DNA from: DATHTK01 sp035463295
GTDB lineage: Bacteria > Actinomycetota > Rubrobacteria > Rubrobacterales > Rubrobacteraceae
NCBI GenBank assembly: GCA_035463295.1
Contig: DATHTK010000039.1
Coordinates: 1-64,000 of the forward strand
Direction: 5' to 3'
Length of the DNA stretch: 64,000 nucleotides
The notes under the pieces were generated by a model, which saw only the letters and a program-made list of their open reading frames with translations, was not told the origin of the DNA and did no database searches. Positions 8,282-16,415 of this stretch are shown here, piece by piece (position 1 is the first letter of the stretch; each line of letters begins with the position of its first letter). A program made the position numbers and the translations under genes.

Positions 8282-8309
8282 GAGGCGGGTCCCTTAGGGG
8301 ATCCGCCTC
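8282..8309 (+). terminator. rho-independent-type terminator after the poly-alanine gene
   Basis: A 12-bp stem (one G-T pair) with left arm 8282-8293, TTAG loop and right arm 8298-8309, followed by TTCGCTCTGTCGCT. It lies 36 bases after the stop codon and between convergent genes. Confidence 0.75.
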
Positions 8310-8375
8310 TTCGCTCTGTCGCTAGAGCACTCCCCGAGGGTTCGGCACAGATGACCCGCGCCTTCGGGCGTCTCT

Positions 8376-8843
8376 CTATCGCGTCAGGCGGGAGCTAGCG
8401 AACAGGACGATGCCGTCTTCGACCAGGGCCGGCACGAAGTCGGGCACGCCGAGGCGCTGGCTGATCTGCATTCGCAGTCGTTCTCCCGCGCGGGCGGACG
8501 CGAGCGCTCCGGCGGCCCCGAGGGCTCCTCCCAGCGCCATCCGGCGGCCTTCGGAAGCGAACAGCGCCGCGCCCGCAAGCGCTCCCGAGGCGGCCCGACC
8601 CAGGAGGGGCGGCAGAGCGGTGCGGCTCGGCGTGATCGGGAGCTTGTCCCCGATAAGCTCCCCGATCTCCAGCACCGTCAGGAGCCTCGCTGCCCTGGCG
8701 GACCCGAGCGCCTCTAAGGGCGTCCCCTCGAGGGAGCCGAGGCGGCCGTGGGCGGCGGCGCGGCTCACTGCGGCCGGCGCCGACATCGAGCGGAGGCCCG
8801 TGATGGCGCCCAGACCGAGGGCGCGCGCCGCGAGCCTATGCAA
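8376..8843 (-). CDS. DUF4126 family membrane protein
   Basis: A 155-residue Ala/Gly/Leu-rich protein with the GLRSMSAPA motif near the N-terminus that marks DUF4126, followed by hydrophobic segments with short Arg-rich loops. Its biochemical role is unknown. The ATG at 8843 overlaps the end of the upstream dehydrogenase gene by 8 bases, so the two are probably co-translated. Co-occurrence with a central-carbon enzyme may reflect operon convenience rather than shared function. Confidence 0.7.
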   Translation of the reverse strand: MHRLAARALGLGAITGLRSMSAPAAVSRAAAHGRLGSLEGTPLEALGSARAARLLTVLEIGELIGDKLPITPSRTALPPLLGRAASGALAGAALFASEGRRMALGGALGAAGALASARAGERLRMQISQRLGVPDFVPALVEDGIVLFASSRLTR

Positions 8844-9921
8844 GCGCGCTCCAGACCTCGAGCTTGTTCTTGACGTGCCGGATCACCTCGTCGGTGAACT
8901 CGCTAGTTCCGGCCGAGCCGCCGAGGTCGGCGGTCTTGGTACCGTCCATAACGGCCTCGAAGGTCGCCTCGTAGATGGCGCGCGAGGCGCGGCTGGCCTC
9001 CTCCTCGTGGAAGAAGTTCAGCAGGGCGGCGCCGGCCAGGATCATCGCGATCGGGTTCGCTATGTTCTTGCCCTCGAGCGAGGGCGCCGTGCCGTGCGGG
9101 GCCTCGGCCATGACCGTCTCGGGGTTCTCGTCCTCGTCGAGCGCGATGAGCAGCGACTCGGCTCCGGCGATGGAGCCGAACATCTGCAAGACCATGTCCG
9201 ACAGACAGTCGCCGTCGCGGTTGAGCGTCGGGATGACGAGCGACTCGCCGTGGGTGGAGAGTAGAAGAGCGTAGGTCGCGTCTATTAGCTGGGGCTCGTA
9301 GCGGACGTCACGGCTGTTCTCGGCGGCCCGGTCCATCTCCTCCTTGAGCATCCCCTCGTAGACCGGAGAGACGGTCCACTTCGGTCCCCCGAAGACCGTC
9401 GCCCGCATCCTGCGCGCCTGGATAAAGGCGAACTCCGCGACCCCGCGGCATACCCTCCGTGAGATCTTCTCCGTCCGGTAGGCCACCTCGTCTACGCCGT
9501 CGCCCTCGCGCCACTCCTCGGCCCCGTAGGCGTCATCCACGGCCATCCTGACGACCGAGATGGGGGCGTGGATGCCGGGCAGCGGATTGACGCCGGGGAT
9601 GCGCCTCCCGGTTCTGACGATGACGGTTCCGTCGATGCCCTTGCGCAACAGCGCGTTCGGCGAGCCCACGTCGTCGGAGGTCTCCGGGGTGACGGTCGCG
9701 GCCTTTATGCCGTACCCGCACTCCTTCATCGCCGCCGCCGCCTCGTGCACGACCTCGTTCTCCGTCGCCCGCCTATTTTCGAGCGAGAGGTCGTAGCGCT
9801 GGAACTCGAGGTCCAGCCCCGTTACGTCCGAGTCAAGCACGCGCAACGACTCCTCTAGGAGCTCCTGGCCGGTCTGGTCGCCCTCCATTACCACGATGGT
9901 CTTTGGATCCACTCTCTGCAC
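8836..9921 (-). CDS. isocitrate/isopropylmalate dehydrogenase-family enzyme
   Basis: A 361-residue decarboxylating beta-hydroxyacid dehydrogenase. The metal-site aspartates are Asp238 and Asp242 in GDCLSD, and the cofactor region reads APHGTAPSLEGKNIANP. Length and motifs suit NAD(P)-dependent isocitrate, isopropylmalate or homoisocitrate dehydrogenases. With malate synthase and isocitrate lyase nearby, isocitrate is the likeliest substrate, but that rests on context. It starts with GTG at 9921; a GTG at 9912 is better spaced from AGGGG and may be the true start. Downstream of the LysR gene on the same strand; overlaps the DUF4126 gene. Confidence 0.82.
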   Translation of the reverse strand: MQRVDPKTIVVMEGDQTGQELLEESLRVLDSDVTGLDLEFQRYDLSLENRRATENEVVHEAAAAMKECGYGIKAATVTPETSDDVGSPNALLRKGIDGTVIVRTGRRIPGVNPLPGIHAPISVVRMAVDDAYGAEEWREGDGVDEVAYRTEKISRRVCRGVAEFAFIQARRMRATVFGGPKWTVSPVYEGMLKEEMDRAAENSRDVRYEPQLIDATYALLLSTHGESLVIPTLNRDGDCLSDMVLQMFGSIAGAESLLIALDEDENPETVMAEAPHGTAPSLEGKNIANPIAMILAGAALLNFFHEEEASRASRAIYEATFEAVMDGTKTADLGGSAGTSEFTDEVIRHVKNKLEVWSALA

Positions 9922-9924
9922 CCC

Positions 9925-9956
9925 TATACTAGTCTCCGGTTCTCGCCGCTAGTATA
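9925..9956. promoter_or_regulatory. TATACTAG inverted repeat upstream of the dehydrogenase
   Basis: Perfect 8-bp arms (9925-9932 and 9949-9956) flank a 16-base spacer in the 65-base gap between the LysR gene and the dehydrogenase. Read on the minus strand the outer arm also offers a TATACT -10-like hexamer. It may be an operator/promoter or a weak terminator for lysR. Confidence 0.45.
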
Positions 9957-9986
9957 CGGTCCCCGCCACCGGCGCACCCGAAGTAA

Positions 9987-10946
9987 CTACGTGAACAGGT
10001 CCACGAGCTGGAGGTTCTCGAACTCGGCGGCCAGGGTGGGGGAGAGCTCGGCCGTGTCGCGCGTCTCGCCCATCTTGCTCGCCACCTCGAGAAAGGCCGC
10101 GACCGGACCGCTCGCCGGCACGTCTCTCCGCTTGAGGGCGACGATAGAGCGGCTCATCTCCGGTTTCTCTTCCACGGCGATCAGGGACAGGTTCCCCGCA
10201 GATACCGACCGCACCACCGCGGTCCTCGGCAGGAACGCAACCCCGAGCCGGTGCTCGACCATCCTCTTTGCCGCCTCGATGTTGTCCACCTCCATCGTCC
10301 TGAGCTCCCGGATGCCGGCGTTCCTGAAGAGCGCCTGCGTCTGCTCGAAGTAGCTCGAGTCGTGGTCGAAGAAGATGAGCTGCTCTTCCCCGATCTCCGC
10401 CACGCTCGCAGACCCCCTGCGCGTAAACCGGTGCTCCGGGTCCACGACGAGCACGAGCTCGTCCTCGTACAGATGCAAGCTCTCAATCTCCGGGTGGCGC
10501 ATCGCCCTCGTCAACCCGAGCTGTACCTCCTCTCTTAGAGTCATCGCCAGTATGTCCTCCGAGTGCCCGGTCCTCACCGAGACCGACACCCTCGGATACG
10601 CCCCGACGAACCTCTCCAGAAGCCCCGGTAACGCATAGGTCCCGACCCCCGGCGACGCCCCGAGCACGAGCCGCCCGCCCGACGCGTCCCTCATCTCCGC
10701 TAAACGCCGCCTTCCCTCCTCGAAACTCCCCACGCACCGCTCGGCGTACGGTACGAGCTCCTTGCCCGCCTCCGTAAGCCGCATCCCCCGGCTGGTCCTT
10801 ATAAAGAGTTGGTCCCCCAGTTCATCCTCGAGCGCCTTTATGCGCGCCGTCAGGGTCGGCTGCGTCAGAAACATCTCCTCCGCCGCCCGACTCACGTTCC
10901 CGAGCCGCGCTACCGCCAAGAAACACTCCAGTTGCCCAAAGAGCAC
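9987..10946 (-). CDS. LysR-family transcriptional regulator
   Basis: A 319-residue LysR protein. The N-terminal winged helix-turn-helix (about residues 1-60, with GNVSRAAEEMFLTQPTLTAR) is canonical, and the rest is the two-lobed effector domain. It is divergent from the small gene and malate synthase on one side and reads toward the dehydrogenase on the other. A T-N11-A palindrome lies in the divergent gap. Control of glyoxylate-shunt genes is the natural inference; the effector is unknown. Confidence 0.9.
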   Translation of the reverse strand: MLFGQLECFLAVARLGNVSRAAEEMFLTQPTLTARIKALEDELGDQLFIRTSRGMRLTEAGKELVPYAERCVGSFEEGRRRLAEMRDASGGRLVLGASPGVGTYALPGLLERFVGAYPRVSVSVRTGHSEDILAMTLREEVQLGLTRAMRHPEIESLHLYEDELVLVVDPEHRFTRRGSASVAEIGEEQLIFFDHDSSYFEQTQALFRNAGIRELRTMEVDNIEAAKRMVEHRLGVAFLPRTAVVRSVSAGNLSLIAVEEKPEMSRSIVALKRRDVPASGPVAAFLEVASKMGETRDTAELSPTLAAEFENLQLVDLFT

Positions 10947-11078
10947 GCCGCCTCCTTTGTTAGAGGTCTCCAGAGGTTTCAGATCTCGCTTTCCGTTCCC
11001 GAAAACCAGCCTATCCGCCTCCCTGATGGTCGGCGGCCCGCCAGACCTGACCTCTTTCCTGATGACCGAAACCTATGA

Positions 11079-11095
11079 TATAGATTTTCTCTATA
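11079..11095. promoter_or_regulatory. candidate LysR operator (T-N11-A palindrome)
   Basis: TATAGA-TTTTC-TCTATA is a perfect inverted repeat with 6-bp arms, fitting the T-N11-A pattern of LysR boxes. It lies in the gap between the divergent LysR gene (start 10946) and the small gene at 11182 that precedes malate synthase. Confidence 0.6.
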
Positions 11096-11181
11096 GCGAC
11101 AATTCAAGCAAACAATTGGACTGATGGCAAGTCGGTTGGTATCTTGCTCTCATGTTGAAGAGAGGCGAGAAGGAGAGCGCT

Positions 11182-11391
11182 ATGATTCCGGTACAGTACA
11201 GGGACCCTGAGACCGAGGAGATTCTGGAGCGCCGTTACGAGGAGGGTGCGCCGGCCATTGGGACTCGGATGAGGATCGGGTTCGAGGACTTCCAGGTCTT
11301 GTACAGGTGGCGTTGCGTGCCGACCTCTTGCATCGTTTATGTGCGGCGGGTGCCCAAAGAGGCTCGCGTCACGGCTGCGTCTGCGGCCTAG
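11182..11391 (+). CDS. small protein of unknown function
   Basis: A 69-residue soluble protein, rich in charged residues (YRDPETEEILERRYEEG) with a central Trp/Cys segment WRCVPTSC. AAGGAG lies just before the ATG at 11182; the frame is open from an ATG at 11152 but without a ribosome site. I do not recognise a family. Its place between the LysR operator and malate synthase suggests joint regulation. Confidence 0.5.
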   Translation: MIPVQYRDPETEEILERRYEEGAPAIGTRMRIGFEDFQVLYRWRCVPTSCIVYVRRVPKEARVTAASAA

Positions 11392-11504
11392 CGGCTCGCC
11401 AGAAGACAACTTCTCCTCTCCGAGCGCGGCTAACGGCGACTTGCTAGAGTAGTCTGCCCCAGCGGTTTTTCACGAGAGAAGCGGTAGAGAGGAGAGAAGG
11501 AATC

Positions 11505-13106
11505 ATGGCGGAGACGCGCACCTTCGCGGAGGGGGTAGAGTTCACGGCCCCCATTCCAGATGAGTTTGCGGAGATACTGACGCCCGAGGCGGTTGCTTTC
11601 GTGGCGAGGTTGAGTCGGGAGTATTCGGAGACGGTCGACGAGCTTCTGGCCAGGAGGGCCGAGAGGCAGGAGAGGATCAACGCCGGCGAGATGCCGGACT
11701 TTTTGCCGGAGACGCGCGAGATCAGGGAGGGTGACTGGAAGATCGCCCCGATCCCCGACGACCTGCAGGACCGGCGCGTCGAGCTCACGGGCCCTCCGGA
11801 CACGAAGATGACGATAAACGCGCTCAACTCGGGCGCGAGGACCTGGATGGCTGACCTCGAGGACGCCAACTGTCCGACGTGGCACAACATGCTGGAGAGC
11901 CAGCTGAACCTGCGCGACGCGGTACGGCGTACGATCACCTTCGACGACCCCAGATCCGGCAAGCACTACGATCTGAACGAGGAAGTCGCTGTCATCCTGG
12001 CCCGGCCGCGCGGCTGGCACCTCTTCGAGAAGCACATGCTCGTCGACGGTAAGCAGGTCCCTGGCGGGCTCTTCGACTTTGGCCTCTACTTCTTCCACAA
12101 CGCCCGAACGCTCATGGACATGGGCTCGGGGCCGTACTTCTATCTGCCCAAGATGGAGAGCCACCTCGAGGCGAGGCTCTGGAACGACGTCTTCAACCTC
12201 GCGCAGGACGAGCTCGGCATCCCGCGGGGCACCATAAAGGCGACGGTCCTTATAGAGACGATCCTCGCTACGTTCGAGATGGACGAGATCCTCTACGAGC
12301 TTCGCGAGCATTCGGCGGGCCTGAACTGCGGCCGGTGGGACTACATCTTCTCCTACATAAAGAAGTTTCGCGAGAAGGACCTGCTGCTTCCGGACCGTGC
12401 ACAGGTCACCATGACCGTCCCGTTTATGCGCGCCTACTCGCTGCTCACCATAAAGACCTGCCACAAGCGCGGCGCCCACGCCATAGGCGGGATGGCGGCC
12501 CAGATCCCGGTCAAGGGCGACGCCGAGCAGAACGAAGAGGCCTACGCCAAGGTCCGGGCGGACAAGGAGCGCGAGGCCAGAGACGGCCACGACGGGACCT
12601 GGATCGCACACCCCGGCATGGTGCCGACCGCGATGGAGGTCTTTGACGAATACATGCCAGCCCCGAACCAGATCGACAAACAGCGCCCCGATGTGAACGC
12701 CTCGGCCGCCGACCTGCTCGAGAAGCCCGAGGGTACCATCACGATGGAGGGCTTCCGAAACAATATAAACGTCGGCATCCAGTACCTTGCCGCCTGGCTC
12801 GCAGGTCGCGGCGCCGTCCCCGTCTTCAACCTCATGGAGGATACGGCGACCGCCGAGATCAGCCGCGCCCAGGTGTGGCAGTGGATCCACCACCCCCAGG
12901 GGGTACTCGACGATGGCACCGAAGTCACTACCGAGCTCTTCCGCGACGTGATGGCCGAGGAGCTCGAGAAGATCAAGGCCGACGTCGGCCCCGAACGATG
13001 GGAGACGGACGAGTTCGGTAAGGCCGCCGATCTCTTCGACCGGATCTCCACCCAGGACGATTTCGTCGAGTTCCTTACCCTCCCCGGCTACGAGTACCTG
13101 GACTAG
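11505..13106 (+). CDS. aceB: malate synthase A
   Basis: A 533-residue malate synthase, condensing glyoxylate with acetyl-CoA to malate, the second step of the glyoxylate shunt. Length equals the A isoform. The conserved DLEDANCPTW lies near 117-126, and the catalytic aspartate is in LMEDTATAEIS, Asp446. The start follows GAGAGAAGGAATC. A strong hairpin follows the gene, so isocitrate lyase downstream has its own promoter. Cytoplasmic. Confidence 0.95.
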   Translation: MAETRTFAEGVEFTAPIPDEFAEILTPEAVAFVARLSREYSETVDELLARRAERQERINAGEMPDFLPETREIREGDWKIAPIPDDLQDRRVELTGPPDTKMTINALNSGARTWMADLEDANCPTWHNMLESQLNLRDAVRRTITFDDPRSGKHYDLNEEVAVILARPRGWHLFEKHMLVDGKQVPGGLFDFGLYFFHNARTLMDMGSGPYFYLPKMESHLEARLWNDVFNLAQDELGIPRGTIKATVLIETILATFEMDEILYELREHSAGLNCGRWDYIFSYIKKFREKDLLLPDRAQVTMTVPFMRAYSLLTIKTCHKRGAHAIGGMAAQIPVKGDAEQNEEAYAKVRADKEREARDGHDGTWIAHPGMVPTAMEVFDEYMPAPNQIDKQRPDVNASAADLLEKPEGTITMEGFRNNINVGIQYLAAWLAGRGAVPVFNLMEDTATAEISRAQVWQWIHHPQGVLDDGTEVTTELFRDVMAEELEKIKADVGPERWETDEFGKAADLFDRISTQDDFVEFLTLPGYEYLD

Positions 13107-13140
13107 AGAGGAACCTTATCCCGAATACCCCCGACATCCC

Positions 13141-13171
13141 GACCGGCGGCCCGGCCTACAGGCCGCCGGTC
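13141..13171 (+). terminator. terminator after malate synthase
   Basis: An 11-bp perfect GC-rich stem (13141-13151 with 13161-13171) and 9-base loop, 34 bases after the stop. No T tract follows. Confidence 0.6.
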
Positions 13172-13210
13172 CCGAACCCTCGTCCTATGCCCGGCGCCCG
13201 AGCGCATCAT

Positions 13211-13239
13211 TTGACACACCCCGAAAAAATCTACACAAT
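13211..13239 (+). promoter_or_regulatory. candidate promoter of isocitrate lyase
   Basis: TTGACA (13211-13216), a 17-base spacer and CACAAT (13234-13239, four of six). It lies 74 bases before the aceA start and is immediately followed by a palindrome. Confidence 0.55.
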
Positions 13240-13240
13240 G

Positions 13241-13258
13241 GTGCAGTACAAACTGCAC
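13241..13258. promoter_or_regulatory. palindromic operator over the isocitrate lyase start site
   Basis: GTGCAGT-ACAA-ACTGCAC: perfect 7-bp arms around 4 bases, beginning one base after the -10 box, where a repressor would block initiation. The same palindrome is not seen before malate synthase. Confidence 0.55.
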
Positions 13259-13312
13259 GTATGTTTACACAACATCTAGGTGGACGACGGAAGACGAGAG
13301 AAGGAGCGTGGG

Positions 13313-14650
13313 ATGTTGAACGGCAACAGTGCGCCGGCGGATATAGAGAAGGAGTGGGCCACGGATCGCTGGGCGGGCATTACGCGTCCGTACTCGGCGG
13401 AGGACGTGGCGCGGCTCAGGGGTTCGGTGAGGATAGAGCATACGCTCGCGCGCCTCGGGGCCGAGCGGCTCTGGAGGCTCATGCACGACGAGCCGTTTGT
13501 GCGGGCATTGGGGGCTCTGACGGGCAACCAGGCGGTGCAGCAGGTCAAGGCGGGGCTCAAGGCGATCTACCTGAGTGGTTGGCAGGTCGCGGCCGACGCC
13601 AATCTGGCGGGGCACATGTACCCGGACCAGAGCCTCTATCCGGCCAACAGCGTGCCGCACGTGGTCAAGAGGATCAACCAGGCGTTGCAGCGGGCCGATC
13701 AGATCCACCACTCCGAGGGCAGGAACGGCACATACTGGTTCGCGCCGATAGTCGCGGACGCCGAGGCCGGTTTCGGGGGCGCTCTGAACGTCTACGAGCT
13801 GATGAAGGCAATGATCGAGGCCGGCGCGGCGGGCGTCCACTTCGAGGACCAGCTCGCCTCTGAGAAGAAGTGCGGTCACATGGGCGGAAAGGTCCTCATT
13901 CCGACGGCCCAGGCCGTAAGGAACCTGATCTCCGCGCGGCTCGCGGCCGACGTGATGGGCGTGCCGACGGTGATCATCGCGCGCACCGACGCTGATGCGG
14001 CGAATCTGGTTACGAGCGACGTTGACCCGGCCGATGGGGAGTTCCTCACCGGTGAGAGGACCATGGAGGGCTTCTACCGGACGCGGGCCGGCATCGAGCA
14101 GGCCATAGCCCGCGGGCTCGCCTACGCGCCATACGCGGACGTTGTGTGGTGCGAGACCTCCGAGCCCAACCTCGAGCAGGCCAGGCGGTTCGCCGAGGCG
14201 ATTCACGCGGAGTTCCCGGGCAAGCTGCTCGCGTACAACTGCTCGCCGTCCTTCAACTGGAAGAAGAAGCTCTCCGACGAGGAGATTCAGAGCTTCCAGG
14301 AGGAGATCGGGGCGATGGGCTACAAGTTCCAGTTCGTCACCCTCGCTGGCTTCCACGCTCTGAACTACTCGATGTTCGAGCTCGCCCGCGAGTACAAGGA
14401 CCGCGGGATGGCGGCCTACTCCGAGCTGCAGCAGGCCGAGTTCGCCGCCGAGGAGCACGGCTATACCGCCACCAAGCACCAGCGCGAGGTGGGAGCGGGC
14501 TACTTCGACGAGGTCGCCCAGGTCGTGGCTGGCGGTGCGGCCTCGACCACGGCCCTCACCGGCTCGACCGAGGAGGAGCAGTTCGACTCGCCCGAAAGCC
14601 CGGTGACCGGGCTGCCCGGTTCCACCGAGGACGAGCAGTTCGTCAGGTAG
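13313..14650 (+). CDS. aceA: isocitrate lyase
   Basis: A 445-residue isocitrate lyase, splitting isocitrate into succinate and glyoxylate. The catalytic signature KKCGHMGG places the active-site cysteine at Cys187. The C-terminus carries an extra acidic tail with two similar STEEEQF/STEDEQF elements. AAGGAG is 6 bases before the ATG at 13313; the frame is open from 13280. The promoter and operator upstream and terminators on both sides make it a single-gene unit paired functionally with aceB. Confidence 0.95.
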   Translation: MLNGNSAPADIEKEWATDRWAGITRPYSAEDVARLRGSVRIEHTLARLGAERLWRLMHDEPFVRALGALTGNQAVQQVKAGLKAIYLSGWQVAADANLAGHMYPDQSLYPANSVPHVVKRINQALQRADQIHHSEGRNGTYWFAPIVADAEAGFGGALNVYELMKAMIEAGAAGVHFEDQLASEKKCGHMGGKVLIPTAQAVRNLISARLAADVMGVPTVIIARTDADAANLVTSDVDPADGEFLTGERTMEGFYRTRAGIEQAIARGLAYAPYADVVWCETSEPNLEQARRFAEAIHAEFPGKLLAYNCSPSFNWKKKLSDEEIQSFQEEIGAMGYKFQFVTLAGFHALNYSMFELAREYKDRGMAAYSELQQAEFAAEEHGYTATKHQREVGAGYFDEVAQVVAGGAASTTALTGSTEEEQFDSPESPVTGLPGSTEDEQFVR

Positions 14651-14676
14651 ACATCAGAAGGCAGGTGTCGGGTTTC

Positions 14677-14706
14677 AGAGGGGGGGCCGGCTATCCGGCC
14701 CCCTCT
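14677..14706 (+). terminator. terminator after isocitrate lyase
   Basis: A GC-rich hairpin: a G-rich left arm ending in GCCGG, CTAT loop, and CCGGCCCCCTC right arm. The left arm has two more Gs than the right has Cs, so register is flexible. Confidence 0.6.
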
Positions 14707-14730
14707 CGTAGTCGTAGAGAGGGGTGGCAG

Positions 14731-14907
14731 TTGTCGGAGAACGAAGTACGCGGCAGGGTGGAGAAAGAGAACGAGCGATTCCCCGACGCGGTACAGGGCG
14801 ACGTTCGTAACGCTCCCGAGCCACCGAAGCGCAAGGCGGACGACGAGTGGCTGGCGTTCGCCACAGAGGATCCGGCCTTCTTTATCAAGCCCTCCGACGC
14901 GGTGTAA
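14731..14907 (+). CDS. small acidic protein of unknown function
   Basis: A TTG start at 14731 with GGGGTGG upstream gives a 58-residue protein, rich in Glu/Asp/Lys, ending DEWLAFATEDPAFFIKPSDAV-like (aromatic C-terminal third after a charged half). It lies just past the aceA terminator. I recognise no family. The amino-acid choice looks like real coding rather than chance, but the start is weak. Confidence 0.45.
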   Translation: MSENEVRGRVEKENERFPDAVQGDVRNAPEPPKRKADDEWLAFATEDPAFFIKPSDAV

Positions 14908-15044
14908 GAGAGGACCTGATTCTCTCGCTCCGTACGGGGTGGCGAACTATGGGGCCTCTAGAAGATCGGGCCGGGAGCGTTGTCCGACGGCTCGTACGGG
15001 GAATAAGGCCGGAACGACGCTGTCGGTCCGATCTCAGGAGGTCA

Positions 15045-15160
15045 TCGTGGACTTCAACCCCGACGAACGCGCCCCGGTACCTCCGGGGCGTGGAATACCC
15101 GGCGGGCAAGGAGGTCATCTCCGCCGCCCAGGAAAATGGCGCGCCGGGGAGCATGATCCA
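15045..15160 (+). pseudogene. DUF2795-like fragment, probably frameshifted
   Basis: One frame (15075-15146) reads RYLRGVEYPAGKEVISAAQE followed by NGAP, which closely follows the YLKGVDYPASKxDLVxxAxxNGA pattern of DUF2795. The plausible N-terminus (GTG after CAGGAGG near 15038, VDFNPDERAP) is in a different frame, and the C-terminal half does not match. A small decayed gene is the likeliest reading. The rest of 14908-15255 shows nothing. Confidence 0.45.
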
Positions 15161-15255
15161 TCCGATCATCCTTGGGCCTCTCCTGCGGGCTGAAGGTCCT
15201 GTAAGTCACCCTGGTCTCGGGTTTGTTCCGGCCGTCTCCAGACGCTCGGGGCCGA

Positions 15256-16272
15256 CTATTCCGGGATGGTCAGGACTATCTTGCCGATCCCCTTGTTCTC
15301 CTCCATGTGGTAAAGCGCCGACGGAGTCTCTTCGAGCGGGAAGGTCTCGTTTATCTCGGGGTGCAGGCCGTGCTCGGCGTAGAGATCGAGCATCGCTCCG
15401 AACTCCTCGGCGGTGCCCATAGCGGTACCGAGAACGTCGAGGAACTTGAGGGCGATGCGGATCGTCATCACCTTCGGCGATGGCCCGGCCGTCGCCCCGA
15501 TCACGACTATCCGGCCGCCGGGCTTGGCGAGCGAGACGAGAGCGTTGAAGGCCTCGCCGCCGACCAGGTCCAGCGAGAGGTCGACGCCCCCGGCCATGCC
15601 CTTGAGCTCCCTGCTCCAGTCATCGGAGTTGTAGTTCACGCCGCCCTCGGCGCCCAGAGACCTGGCCTTCTCGATCTTCTCGTCGCTCCCGGAGGTGACG
15701 AAGACGCGGGCTCCCAGAGCCGCGGCGATCTGGACCAGGAACGTCGCCACCCCGCTGCCGACGCCGGGAACGACCACGGTCTCGCCCTCCTGCACCCCGC
15801 CGCGGCTCACTAGGGCCCGGTAGGCGGTCAGCGCGGCGAGCGGGAGCGCGGCGCCCTCCTCGTGCGAGAGGTGGGAGGGCTTGGGGAATACGTGGTCGGC
15901 TGGCACCTTGACGAACTGGGCGAAGGTTCCGTCGTCGGGGATGCCGAGGATCCGGTACTCCTTGCCGGGGGCGCGCGCGTCGTCGCCCCAGTAGAGCGCC
16001 GGGTTTATGACGACCTCGGTTCCCTCGTCTGGCCCCTCCGCCCCGTCGCCTCGCGCGACGACCTCGCCGGAACCGTCGGAGCCGGGGATCTTCGGCAGGA
16101 TGTCCGGCTTTACGCCCGGATACTGTCCGTAGGTGGCGAAGAGATCGCGGCGGTTGAGCGCCGCTGCGCGCAGCCGGACGACTGTCTCCCCGGACCCCGG
16201 CTCCGGGTCGGGAACGTCCTCGTAGACGAGCCTGTCGGGCCCTTCGAGTTCGTGCAGCCGGATGGCTTTCAA
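15256..16272 (-). CDS. zinc-free MDR-family oxidoreductase (quinone reductase-like)
   Basis: A 338-residue medium-chain dehydrogenase/reductase with an N-terminal GroES-like domain (ALNRRDLF, PGSDGSGEV) and a nucleotide-binding region GVGSGVATFLVQIAAALGA near 168-186. The cysteines of the structural zinc lobe are absent. It is distantly related to the MDR protein at 500-1492. On the same strand as the acyl-CoA dehydrogenase upstream, with 127 bases between, so a shared transcript is possible. Substrate unknown. Confidence 0.83.
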   Translation of the reverse strand: MKAIRLHELEGPDRLVYEDVPDPEPGSGETVVRLRAAALNRRDLFATYGQYPGVKPDILPKIPGSDGSGEVVARGDGAEGPDEGTEVVINPALYWGDDARAPGKEYRILGIPDDGTFAQFVKVPADHVFPKPSHLSHEEGAALPLAALTAYRALVSRGGVQEGETVVVPGVGSGVATFLVQIAAALGARVFVTSGSDEKIEKARSLGAEGGVNYNSDDWSRELKGMAGGVDLSLDLVGGEAFNALVSLAKPGGRIVVIGATAGPSPKVMTIRIALKFLDVLGTAMGTAEEFGAMLDLYAEHGLHPEINETFPLEETPSALYHMEENKGIGKIVLTIPE

Positions 16273-16398
16273 TGTCGCTCCCTTCGGTCGCTCAGATCTC
16301 AGCGCGCCGCCCGGTTTCGCCAGGCGGCTTTCAGCGTGTCAGCTTAGTACGGATCTACCCGCCGCGCTGGCCCGCCACGCCCGGCGTGCTGACAAGCC

Positions 16399-16415
16399 CT
16401 CAGCCGAAGGCTGAG
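16399..16415 (-). terminator. hairpin spanning the stop codon of the acyl-CoA dehydrogenase
   Basis: CTCAGCC-TTC-GGCTGAG on the minus strand; the TGA stop is inside the right arm. Seven pairs, three-base loop, no T tract. It may attenuate or be incidental. Confidence 0.35.

Noticed and set aside
14146..14907. Long frame overlapping the end of isocitrate lyase
   Set aside because: Its first two thirds are a shadow of aceA; only the last 58 codons, after the aceA terminator, look real.
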